From Candidatus Phycosocius spiralis (GTDB taxonomy: Bacteria; Pseudomonadota; Alphaproteobacteria; Caulobacterales; Aquidulcibacteraceae): a DNA stretch of 64,000 nucleotides. Shown piece by piece: positions 34,195 to 42,336 of this stretch. Position 1 is the stretch's first letter. Each line of letters begins with the position of its first letter. The stretch covers positions 81,625 through 145,624 of the forward strand of contig NZ_BPFZ01000007.1 in NCBI RefSeq assembly GCF_030158815.1, read 5' to 3'. The notes under the pieces were generated by a model that saw nothing but the letters and a program-made list of their open reading frames with translations, had not been told where the DNA came from and ran no database searches. A program made the translations under genes and the position numbers.

Positions 34195-35241
34195 TTAGTC
34201 AACCATGCTGGAACGAAGAGGAATGGCGGCCCAATAATCAAACTCTAATATCGCATCGGGATGATCGACCCCTGGATACGCATGGGCGGAGACATTTTTA
34301 GTGGCGATCAGGCGCAATCGCAGCGCGCCTTGCCCTTGGTTGAGCATGGCTTTGTCAAGCACTTCGCTCCACGCATAAATGGTGTCGCCAGCAAATAGGG
34401 GCTTGATGTGACGCCCACCATTGATGGCCAATATTTCTGCTGCATTAGCAAGGCCGTTAAAGGCCAAGGAACGCGCTAAGGAAATCACCACACCACCATA
34501 AATCAAGCGTTTGCCATGGCGCGATTGGGCTTGGACGAGGGCGTTAAAATGCACTTTTGCAGTATTTTGATAAAGCCTTGTGGCAAGTTGATGCTCCGCC
34601 TCCTCCACCGTCATGCCATCAATATGGTCGATGCATTCACCAATCTGGAAATCTTCAAACCCAAAGGGGGAGCCTGCCAATTGCTGGTCATAATTTTTTG
34701 ACCAAGCCGGTGTGGGGGTTGGTAAATCCTCTGCGGGCACATAGTCTGGCAAGTCTGGGACCACTGGCTTTGGTGCGGGTGCTGCGGGGTCGGCCTTATT
34801 GACCATCACCCACCGCACATAACTTAGGATTACCTCGCCGTGTTGATTGAGGCCCGTGGTACGGACATAGACGATGCCAGTTTTGCCATCGGTATTTTCT
34901 TTAACCCCAATCACTTCTGAAATGGCACAAAGTGTGTCGCCTGGAAAAACCGGGGCTAAAAATCGACCATAGGCATAGCCTAAATTTGCCACCGCATTAA
35001 GGCTGATATCAGGCACGGTTTTGCCAAACACTGTGTGGAAAACCAACAATGGATCAATCGGTGCGCCATCAAGGTCGCCGTCGCGGGCGAAGGCGTCTGA
35101 GCTATAAAGGGCGTAGCGCGAGCCAGTCAGGGCCGTATAAAGCGCAACATCGCCTTCGGTCAGGGTTTTGGGTGTCGCATGGCGCAACATCATGCCGACA
35201 TGAAAATGCTCAAAAAATAACCCAGAATTTGATTTAGTCAT
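34195..35241 (-). CDS. mch: Double MaoC-domain hydratase, probable mesaconyl-CoA hydratase
   Basis: From the ATG at 35241 the protein has 348 residues with two hot-dog MaoC domains: residues about 1-170 with SRYALYSSDAFARDG and FGKTVPDISLNAVANLGYAY, and 200-345 with GFEDFQIGECIDHIDGMTVE. Length and the segments KTVPDISLNAVANLGYAYGR and GKTGIVYVRTTGLNQHGEV resemble mesaconyl-CoA hydratase (beta-methylmalyl-CoA dehydratase) of the ethylmalonyl-CoA pathway. This is from memory of the family and unverified. No other gene of that pathway is in the window. The frame is open 68 codons further upstream, but that part overlaps the divergent DUF808 gene and is unlikely to be coding. Confidence 0.72.
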   Translation of the reverse strand: MTKSNSGLFFEHFHVGMMLRHATPKTLTEGDVALYTALTGSRYALYSSDAFARDGDLDGAPIDPLLVFHTVFGKTVPDISLNAVANLGYAYGRFLAPVFPGDTLCAISEVIGVKENTDGKTGIVYVRTTGLNQHGEVILSYVRWVMVNKADPAAPAPKPVVPDLPDYVPAEDLPTPTPAWSKNYDQQLAGSPFGFEDFQIGECIDHIDGMTVEEAEHQLATRLYQNTAKVHFNALVQAQSRHGKRLIYGGVVISLARSLAFNGLANAAEILAINGGRHIKPLFAGDTIYAWSEVLDKAMLNQGQGALRLRLIATKNVSAHAYPGVDHPDAILEFDYWAAIPLRSSMVD

Positions 35242-35396
35242 GCGTGGACCTTTGAACGAGCGGTGGTTCCTTGATCTAGTAGAAGTGATCCCAACACAAG
35301 TTATTAATTCCATATTGTGCGCCCCAAACCCAATTGATGCATAGCATCTGGTATCAAACCTCCCTATAGTATGATCAGGTTTCAAGGGGATAGTCG

Positions 35397-36392
35397 GTGA
35401 GCACAGGTTTATTGGCACTGCTGGATGATGTTGCCGCCATAGCAAAAATTGCGGCCGCCAGTTTAGATGACGCTGCCACCCAAGCGGTCAAAGCAGGCAG
35501 TAAGGCTGCAAGTAAAGCCGCTGGCATTGTGATCGATGATGCTGCAGTGACTCCACGCTATGTCGTAGGTTTTGCAGCAGACCGTGAATTGCCAATGATC
35601 GCCAAGATTGCGTGGGGGTCTCTTAAAAACAAGCTGATCATCTTATTGCCAGGCGCTTTGCTCTTAAGCTTGTTTGCACCCTGGACCATCACGCCCCTTT
35701 TGATGCTGGGCGGGACCTATTTGTCTATGGAAGGCTTTGAAAAGGTTCATGATATCTTCCAAAAGCAACAAGGCCATGGCGATGACCATGGGGGAGAAGA
35801 CGAAGAGAGCAATCTTAGCCCTATTGAATTAGAAAATGAAAAAGTAGCCAGCGCCGTGCGCACGGATTTTATCCTATCGGCTGAAATCATGGCGATCACT
35901 CTATCAACTGTCGCAACAGCGCCGATTTGGCTCCAGGGCGGCGTATTGGGGGTTGTGGGCCTGGGCATGACGGCTTTGGTGTATGGTGCGGTCGCGCTTA
36001 TCGTGAAAGCCGATGATGCGGGTGTGGCAATGGCGCGGTCCAAAAGTGGGTTTATCGCCAGTGCAGGGCGTGGCTTGGTTTTGGGCATGCCAATCTTTCT
36101 AAAAGGCTTAAGTTGGCTTGGCATGGTGGCGATGTTGTGGGTGGGTGGTGGCATTTTGATCCATGGTCTCCATGAATTGGGCTATGGTGCACCCGAGGAA
36201 GCAATCCATCATGTCGCGTCTATGGTGGGAAGTGCTATTCCACCGTTAGAAGGGTTCGTGATTTGGTTGGTGAGTGCAATCATTGGGGCCATTTTCGGAT
36301 TGATGGTTGGGGCCTTGGTTGCCCCCCTTGCCCATCATGTTTTGTTGCCAGCTATCGGGCATTTGCAAGCGATGCTCAAAAAGCCAACCTAG
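35397..36392 (+). CDS. DUF808 family inner-membrane protein
   Basis: The 331-residue protein opens with MSTGLLALLDDVAAIAKIAA and DDAATQAVKAGSKAASKAAG, then TPRYVVGFAADRELPMIAKI, the hallmark of DUF808 (YedI). Six to eight hydrophobic segments follow (about 83-110, 160-180, 182-205, 230-260, 285-315). A His/Asp/Glu-rich cytoplasmic loop (GHGDDHGGEDEESN) precedes the core. The function is unknown; YedI-like proteins are presumed transporters. The start is GTG at 35397 behind GGGGAT. Confidence 0.93.
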   Translation: MSTGLLALLDDVAAIAKIAAASLDDAATQAVKAGSKAASKAAGIVIDDAAVTPRYVVGFAADRELPMIAKIAWGSLKNKLIILLPGALLLSLFAPWTITPLLMLGGTYLSMEGFEKVHDIFQKQQGHGDDHGGEDEESNLSPIELENEKVASAVRTDFILSAEIMAITLSTVATAPIWLQGGVLGVVGLGMTALVYGAVALIVKADDAGVAMARSKSGFIASAGRGLVLGMPIFLKGLSWLGMVAMLWVGGGILIHGLHELGYGAPEEAIHHVASMVGSAIPPLEGFVIWLVSAIIGAIFGLMVGALVAPLAHHVLLPAIGHLQAMLKKPT

Positions 36393-36446
36393 CTTTACCT
36401 AAAACGGCTTGACCCTTTGGGCTGATTGGGTCATTTGTTATAACAA

Positions 36447-37763
36447 ATGCACCTGCCTACATCCCCTTCCCGCCATGTGCATGCTGAGGCGAGTGCGCGC
36501 AGCACATGGTATCATGCTTCTGCACCGCGCCGCTTTGCCCTTGGTGAAACGCTAAACAACACAATCAGCGCCGATGTAGTGGTGGTCGGAGCAGGTTATA
36601 CTGGGATGTCGGCAGCTCTTGACCTTGCACAAGCAGGCTTAAAAGTGGTGGTTCTAGAGGCAGATGAAGTGGGCGCTGGCGCTTCGGGGCGCAATGGCGG
36701 GCTGGCTTGTTCAGGCTGGCGCCACGATCAAATCTGGTTGGAAGAGCGCATGGGTCAAGCTGATGCTAGGGCCCTTTGGACCTTAGCCGAAGATGCAAAA
36801 GCCGACCTCTTTAGTCGTATGCAGACCCTAAACATCGATGCGGATTGGATGGCAGGGCAGATTTTTGCCGCCCACACACCTCGCCTCATGCAGGCCTTGG
36901 ACTATGACGCAGACCATATGGCGCGCGTCTATGGCTTTGAAGCGCCACAGCGCCTGAACCAGGAAGAAGTTGAGCATGCCTTGGGAAGTAAGGCCTATTT
37001 TGGCGGTTGGCGCGACACCAGTGCAGGCCATCTCCACCCACTCAAGCTGCTCTATGGCCTCTCAGACGCGGCCTTAGCGGAAGGCGCTACCCTTTATGAG
37101 CATAGCCTTGTGATTGAAATTGGCACCCAAGGCCTTAAGCGTTTTGCCAGAACCTCCGAGGGGAAAGTCCTTGCCAATCATGTCTTATTATGCGGTGACG
37201 GCTATATGGACGGCATTGACCAGCGTGTAGAGACGCGCGTTTTACCCATTGGCAGCTTTATTGTCGCGACTGAGCCCTTAGCTGAGGATAGCGAAATCCT
37301 GCCGAATAAAGAATCTGCGATGGATACCCGCTTTGTGGTCAATTATTGGCGCCGCACCCAAGATAATCGGATCATTTTTGGCGGTGGTGAAAAATATACG
37401 CCAAGCTGGCCAACTGATGTCGGCACGTTCGTGCGCAGGAATCTTATAAAAATTTATCCAAGCCTTGAGAGGATAAAGCTGACCCATGCTTGGGGTGGTG
37501 CTTTGGGGATTACGCCAACGCGGCTGCCCTTTTTGCATCAATTGGCACCGGGCTTGATCAGTGCTTCGGGTTATTCGGGTCAAGGGGTGGTTTTAGCGCC
37601 TTTCTTTGGGCGAATTCTGGCGGCCTGCGTTTTAGGTCAAAGTGGCTATCAAGACGTGCTTTCAAGAGTGCCTGTACCCCAATTTCCGGGGGGTCGTCTT
37701 CTACGCTGGCCTTTATTAGCGGCCGCCATGTCATGGTACGCCCTGCGAGACAAACTGCCCTAA
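36447..37763 (+). CDS. FAD-dependent amine oxidase, gamma-glutamylputrescine oxidase (PuuB)-like
   Basis: The 438-residue protein has an FAD Rossmann motif (VVVVGAGYTGMSAALDLAQA, about residue 44 on) after a leader of about 40 residues typical of PuuB/OrdL-type oxidases (YHASAPRR). EVGAGASGRNGGLACSG, GWRDTSAGHLHPLKLLYGL and LPIGSFIVATEPL follow in the usual order, and IIFGGGEKYTP with WGGALGITPTRLPFLHQLAP near the C-terminus. Such enzymes oxidise gamma-glutamylputrescine or related amines. gabD lies 30 nt downstream, so the pair would carry a putrescine- or GABA-derived aldehyde on to succinate. No puuA, puuC or puuD is in the window, so the amine substrate is inferred. Confidence 0.85.
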   Translation: MHLPTSPSRHVHAEASARSTWYHASAPRRFALGETLNNTISADVVVVGAGYTGMSAALDLAQAGLKVVVLEADEVGAGASGRNGGLACSGWRHDQIWLEERMGQADARALWTLAEDAKADLFSRMQTLNIDADWMAGQIFAAHTPRLMQALDYDADHMARVYGFEAPQRLNQEEVEHALGSKAYFGGWRDTSAGHLHPLKLLYGLSDAALAEGATLYEHSLVIEIGTQGLKRFARTSEGKVLANHVLLCGDGYMDGIDQRVETRVLPIGSFIVATEPLAEDSEILPNKESAMDTRFVVNYWRRTQDNRIIFGGGEKYTPSWPTDVGTFVRRNLIKIYPSLERIKLTHAWGGALGITPTRLPFLHQLAPGLISASGYSGQGVVLAPFFGRILAACVLGQSGYQDVLSRVPVPQFPGGRLLRWPLLAAAMSWYALRDKLP

Positions 37764-37793
37764 ACGCGTGTAGTCGGCCAAGGAGGCTCTAAG

Positions 37794-39239
37794 GTGAAGC
37801 TTTGTGATCCTAATTTAATGCGTAGCCAATGCCTGATTGATGGGATGTGGATTGGTGTTGCTGAAGAAGCCATCTTTGATCCTGCAACAGGGTTAGAAAT
37901 TGGTAAAGTGCCCAATCTGGATGCCAAGGCTGCCCATGACGCTATTGCTGCCGCAAACGCCGCCTTACCAAACTGGCGCGCCAAAACCGCTCATGAGCGC
38001 AGTGCGGTTTTACGGAAGTGGTTTGATTTAATCATGGCCAATCAAGAAGACCTCGCCCACATCCTAACAGCTGAACAAGGCAAACCCTTGGCCGAAGCGC
38101 GCGGCGAGATAGCCTATGCGGCATCGTTTATTGAGTTTTACGCCGAAGAGGCCAAGCGGATTTATGGCGAGACATTGCCGTCCCCAAAAGCTGATGCCCG
38201 CATATTGGTGCTGCGCCAGCCCCTTGGTGTGGTGGCCGCGATCACGCCTTGGAATTTCCCTGCTGCTATGATTGCTCGTAAAGTTGGCCCTGCCTTGGCA
38301 GTGGGCTGCACTATGGTGTTAAAGCCCGCGCCAGAAACACCCTTTACCGCTTTGGCTTTAGCTGAATTAGGACAACGGGCCGGGATTACTGCGGGCGTGT
38401 TTAACGTGGTCACAGGCGATGCAAAAGCCATTGGCGAAGTTTGGTGTGCCAGCGAGATCGTGCGCGGCTTATCCTTCACCGGTTCAACACCCATCGGCAA
38501 GCTCCTGATGCGTCAATGCGCCGATACCGTCAAAAAGTTGGGGCTAGAGCTTGGCGGCAACGCGCCCTTTTTGGTGTTTGATGACGCTGACCTCGATGCG
38601 GCGGTAGAGGGTGCGATCGCCTCAAAGTTTCGCAATATGGGCCAAACCTGTGTGTGCGCGAATCGCCTTTATGTGCAAGCAGGTATCCATGATGCATTTG
38701 TTGAGCGACTCACCCAAAAAGTGGCGCAGATGAAATTGGGTCCGGGCACGCAAACAGGCGTCACCCAAGGTCCTTTGATTAACAAGGCGGCTTTAGCCAA
38801 GGTCGAAAGCCATGTGGCCGACGCGCTGGAAAAAGGTGCAAAATTGGTCATTGGGGGCAAGGTAGGGGCATTAGGCGGCACATTTTTTGAACCAACGGTG
38901 ATCACGGGAGTGACTGCCGCCATGAAATTTGCTCAAGAAGAAACGTTTGGCCCCGTGGCACCGATCTTTGTTTTTAAAGAAGAGGCTGACGCCTTAGCCC
39001 AAGCCAATGACACGCCATTTGGCCTACAAGCCTATGTTTATACAAAAGATTTAGCACGTACCTTTCGTGTGGCAGAAGCCCTTGAAGCGGGAATCATCGG
39101 TGTGAATTCAGGCATCACATCCTCAGTGGGTGTACCATTTGGCGGTATCAAGCAAAGCGGGCTTGGACGTGAAGGATCCCACCATGGGGTTGAAGAATAT
39201 TTAGAGTTAAAATACGTCTATCTGGGCGGACTGAGCTAA
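37794..39239 (+). CDS. gabD: NAD(P)-dependent succinate-semialdehyde dehydrogenase
   Basis: GabD oxidises succinate semialdehyde to succinate, the exit of GABA and putrescine catabolism into the TCA cycle. The 481-residue protein has the aldehyde dehydrogenase core: PLGVVAAITPWNFPAAMIAR, KPAPETPFTALALAELG, FTGSTPIGKLLM, LELGGNAPFLVFDDADLDAA (general-base Glu) and MGQTCVCANRLYV with the catalytic Cys, then EETFGPVAPIF. The QTCVCANR signature is characteristic of GabD. The start is GTG behind AAGGAGG (8 nt). It forms an operon with the upstream FAD oxidase. Confidence 0.93.
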   Translation: MKLCDPNLMRSQCLIDGMWIGVAEEAIFDPATGLEIGKVPNLDAKAAHDAIAAANAALPNWRAKTAHERSAVLRKWFDLIMANQEDLAHILTAEQGKPLAEARGEIAYAASFIEFYAEEAKRIYGETLPSPKADARILVLRQPLGVVAAITPWNFPAAMIARKVGPALAVGCTMVLKPAPETPFTALALAELGQRAGITAGVFNVVTGDAKAIGEVWCASEIVRGLSFTGSTPIGKLLMRQCADTVKKLGLELGGNAPFLVFDDADLDAAVEGAIASKFRNMGQTCVCANRLYVQAGIHDAFVERLTQKVAQMKLGPGTQTGVTQGPLINKAALAKVESHVADALEKGAKLVIGGKVGALGGTFFEPTVITGVTAAMKFAQEETFGPVAPIFVFKEEADALAQANDTPFGLQAYVYTKDLARTFRVAEALEAGIIGVNSGITSSVGVPFGGIKQSGLGREGSHHGVEEYLELKYVYLGGLS

Positions 39240-39278
39240 AGAAAACCTGTGAATAACAACACCTGCCCGTCGTAAAAA

Positions 39279-39296
39279 TTAACCTTTGTTAACCAT
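39279..39296. promoter_or_regulatory. CtrA-box-like site upstream of divL
   Basis: The sequence TTAACCTTTGTTAACCAT carries two TTAACC half-sites, the second as TTAACCAT, resembling the alphaproteobacterial CtrA recognition half-site. The spacing between the TTAA cores is 6 bp instead of the usual 7, so binding is uncertain. It lies 44 bp before the divL start. Confidence 0.35.
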
Positions 39297-39339
39297 TATT
39301 AGCTTATACTTAATTTTTACCTTTGAAGCGAGTAGATAG

Positions 39340-41649
39340 GTGCAGAAAGTGCCCTTGGACTTGTCAGTTTTTTTAGCCCAATGGGGCAGCGATATCCTCA
39401 CAGCGGGCGGGGCTGGATTGGTAGCGGCTTATTTTGCATTTCAGCTCGGTAAGCAAAGGCGTGTACCCCTAACAACGCCTAGAGCCAGTGCTGCGATTGC
39501 GGCTTCAGGCTCAGTCGCTTTGGTCTGGCCTGATGATGATGATGGCGCGGGATGGGGCCAACCTGAAGAAGAGGCTGACACAGCCACTCGTGCTGCGTTG
39601 GTCAAGCGTTTAGGCCTAAGCACAGACCCGTTAGACACGGCCCCCTCCACATTTGATATATTAGAGGCTTTGGCCGCAGCATCTGCCGAATTAGGCGCAC
39701 GGCTTAATCGCTTACGCCAACGCGGAGAAGCGTTCACCCTGTCGGTTCTTGGCCTTGAGGTTCAAGGTAAACCCCATGGAGCCAAAGCAATTGTTTGGTT
39801 GACGCCAGGTGCACCTGCTGGAGACTTAGCGGGCGCGGAACAAGCGAGCTTTCCAGCTTGGCGTACAGACAGTCAAGGCGCGTTATTATGGGCCAATCAC
39901 CCCTATCTTCAAGCGGTCGAGGCCCATGATCTGGAGGACGCCCGCGCGCGCGATTGCGCTTTGGATCGCAAGGCGCGCAAAGATGCAACCCTTGCTGCCA
40001 AAGGGCGCAGTTCGACCTCTACAAGGCCCATTACGATCAATGGCAAACGGCGGATATTACGCATCAGTTTGTTTCCCGCCCATGATGGGGCGTCTGGAGT
40101 TGCCTTTGATGTTACAGAAGAGATCGAGACACGCGACACCTTGGCCCGCGAAGCTAAGGCCCACGAAGAAACGCTCAATCATCTAACAGATGCAGTTGTG
40201 GTATTTGATTCCACCCGCAGGCTAACAACGCATAATCTTGCCTTTAGTCGATTATGGGGCCTTGAGGATGCTTGGCTGAATGAGGGGCCAAGCCATGGTG
40301 AATGGCTTGATCGGTTGCGGCAATCAGCCAAAATTGCCTCAGCACGCGATTTCGCTGCGTGGAAAGCTCAAGAACTCTCTTATTATCAAGAACCTGGCCT
40401 TATTCCTGACCAGACTTGGACCATGCCGGATGGGCGGATTTTACGGGTTGCCCGCCAGCGCCAACCCTCTGGTGGCTTGTTGATTCTCTTTGAAGATATT
40501 TCTGACAAAATGGGTTTGCAGGCGCGCTTTAAGACCTTAATTGAAGTGCAGCGCGCCACGCTAGATAAATTAGGTGAAGGGGTGGCCGTCTTTACCGCCG
40601 ATGGGAAGCTTTCCTTAGCCAATAGTGCTTTCGCACGCATGTGGGGGCTTGAACAATCCTTTTTGGATGCACTGCCTGAATTTGATCTGGTTGTTGAACG
40701 CGCGATCTTGATCCACCGCGATAGCGCGTTTTGGAATGAGCTCAAGGCCCGTATCTCTGACCCCTCACCCCAATCGCGTCAAGAAAAGCAGGGTGAATTC
40801 ATCTGTGTGGATGGCACGAGCCTTACTTGGCTGACACGCCCTTTGCCCGATGGGGCAACTTTGGCCGCCTTTGCCGACGTTACTGCAGCGCGCAAGGTTG
40901 AAATGGCTTTGCGCGATAAAGCAGCGGCCTTTCAAGACGCCGATCGCTTAAAAACCGAATTTGTCCGTAATGTCAGTTATCAATTGCGAACCCCTTTGAC
41001 CACGATTGGTGGCTATACTGAATTATTGGTTGCCGGTGTGGGGGGCAGCTTAACCCCAGCGCAATCCGATTATCTAAGTGCCATTGGCTCGGCTTCTAGT
41101 CATTTGGGCAAATTGATCGAAAACATTCTTGATCTGGCGATGATTGATGCTGGGCAAATGTCATTGGACCTTGGCGATGTGCATGTGCGTGAGGTGCTTG
41201 AAATTACTGCTGAGATTGCACGAACCTCATCGGGCAATGATCAAGTTAAAATCCTTGTTGATTGCGATGACAACGTTGGGGTCATACGTGCCGATAACGC
41301 AAGGATCCGTCAGATCCTGTTTAATTTAGTCTCTAATGCACTGCGCTTTACTGGCAAAGGCGATACAGTGACTATGGGGGCTAGACGCTTTGAAGGTAGC
41401 GTGCGGCTATGGGTCAGTGATACGGGTCCAGGTATTGAAATCAACAGACAGGCTTCGGTGTTTGAGGGTTTTGCTGACGGGGATCGCAGAGCTGGAGTTA
41501 GTCTTGCCTTAGTCAAGCGATTTGTTGAACTCCATGGTGGCTGGGTCTCACTCGCTTCACCAACACCGCGCGGTGTCACTGTATCATGCTATCTGCCCGC
41601 AGAAGCGGCGAACCAGCATGCAGCACCTGAGCTTGATTTGATTTCGTGA
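39340..41649 (+). CDS. divL: Pseudo-histidine kinase DivL
   Basis: DivL is a polar cell-cycle regulator that senses phosphorylated DivK and controls the CckA-CtrA phosphorelay. The 769-residue length is as I recall for the Caulobacter protein. An N-terminal membrane segment (about 15-33) is followed by PAS-like domains (about 110-235, 265-400 and 405-525), the HisKA helix pair and an HATPase domain (about 640-755, with ILFNLVSNALRFTGKGD and VSDTGPGIEI). The decisive mark is the H-box VRNVSYQLRTPLTTIGGYTE, in which the phospho-acceptor His is replaced by Tyr547, as known for DivL. The start is GTG. It is monocistronic and converges with engB. Confidence 0.93.
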   Translation: MQKVPLDLSVFLAQWGSDILTAGGAGLVAAYFAFQLGKQRRVPLTTPRASAAIAASGSVALVWPDDDDGAGWGQPEEEADTATRAALVKRLGLSTDPLDTAPSTFDILEALAAASAELGARLNRLRQRGEAFTLSVLGLEVQGKPHGAKAIVWLTPGAPAGDLAGAEQASFPAWRTDSQGALLWANHPYLQAVEAHDLEDARARDCALDRKARKDATLAAKGRSSTSTRPITINGKRRILRISLFPAHDGASGVAFDVTEEIETRDTLAREAKAHEETLNHLTDAVVVFDSTRRLTTHNLAFSRLWGLEDAWLNEGPSHGEWLDRLRQSAKIASARDFAAWKAQELSYYQEPGLIPDQTWTMPDGRILRVARQRQPSGGLLILFEDISDKMGLQARFKTLIEVQRATLDKLGEGVAVFTADGKLSLANSAFARMWGLEQSFLDALPEFDLVVERAILIHRDSAFWNELKARISDPSPQSRQEKQGEFICVDGTSLTWLTRPLPDGATLAAFADVTAARKVEMALRDKAAAFQDADRLKTEFVRNVSYQLRTPLTTIGGYTELLVAGVGGSLTPAQSDYLSAIGSASSHLGKLIENILDLAMIDAGQMSLDLGDVHVREVLEITAEIARTSSGNDQVKILVDCDDNVGVIRADNARIRQILFNLVSNALRFTGKGDTVTMGARRFEGSVRLWVSDTGPGIEINRQASVFEGFADGDRRAGVSLALVKRFVELHGGWVSLASPTPRGVTVSCYLPAEAANQHAAPELDLIS

Positions 41650-41673
41650 GGGCTTCGGCAAGAAACCGCACCC

Positions 41674-42336
41674 TCAAAAGTCCAATGCGAAATTGGCGAT
41701 CTCCTCGCGCAACCTATCTATACCGATCTGTTCATGCGAGGAGATGGGCAAGATTTCCGGATGCGCTGCTGGGCGCTTTTTGAGGCCTTCGCGGGTCTGT
41801 TCCACCACCCCTTCAAGCTCGCCCTTCTTCAATTTGTCGATCTTGGTCAAAATGATCTGATAAGCGAGTGCGGAAGCGTCAAGCAGGCTCATCACCTCTA
41901 AATCATTGGGCTTGAGTCCGTGGCGACTATCAATCAGTACAAAAGCCCGCTTCAAAGTGACCCGCCCACGCAAAAAATCCCGCGTAGCTTCATTCCAGCG
42001 GGCAATCTCAGTCTTGGAGGCCACCGCATGGCCATAACCCGGTAAATCGACGATGCGAATTTTATCGATTTCGTCTTTTCCAGCGATGCCAAAAAAGATC
42101 AGCTCACGGGTTCGTCCTGGCTCAGAGGATGCGCGCGCCAGGCCCTTGCGGCCAACCAATGCGTTGACAAGGCTAGACTTTCCCACGTTCGATCGCCCGG
42201 CAAAACACACTTCGGGTGCGCCTGTAGGTGGCAGGTCCGCCATAGTTTTGGCTGCCCACAAGAAGCGGGGCTCTAACCGAAATAGTCGCTCACCGCGTGG
42301 CAGTGCGTGGGCAGGGAGCATTGGCTTATAGCCCAT
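41674..42336 (-). CDS. engB: Ribosome biogenesis GTPase YihA/EngB
   Basis: EngB is an essential TRAFAC GTPase in 50S subunit assembly and is linked to cell division. The 220-residue protein has G1 GRSNVGKSSLVNALVGRKG, the switch-I ASSEPGRTREL, G3 VDLPGYGHA and G4 LTKIDKLKKGE. The ATG overlaps the yidC stop by one base (TGATG), so it is translationally coupled in the rpmH-rnpA-yidC-engB operon. Confidence 0.95.
   Translation of the reverse strand: MGYKPMLPAHALPRGERLFRLEPRFLWAAKTMADLPPTGAPEVCFAGRSNVGKSSLVNALVGRKGLARASSEPGRTRELIFFGIAGKDEIDKIRIVDLPGYGHAVASKTEIARWNEATRDFLRGRVTLKRAFVLIDSRHGLKPNDLEVMSLLDASALAYQIILTKIDKLKKGELEGVVEQTREGLKKRPAAHPEILPISSHEQIGIDRLREEIANFALDF

Noticed and set aside
35242..35445. 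N-terminal extension of the MaoC hydratase by 68 codons
   Set aside because: It overlaps the divergent DUF808 gene and its promoter, and the ATG at 35241 gives the normal N-terminus.
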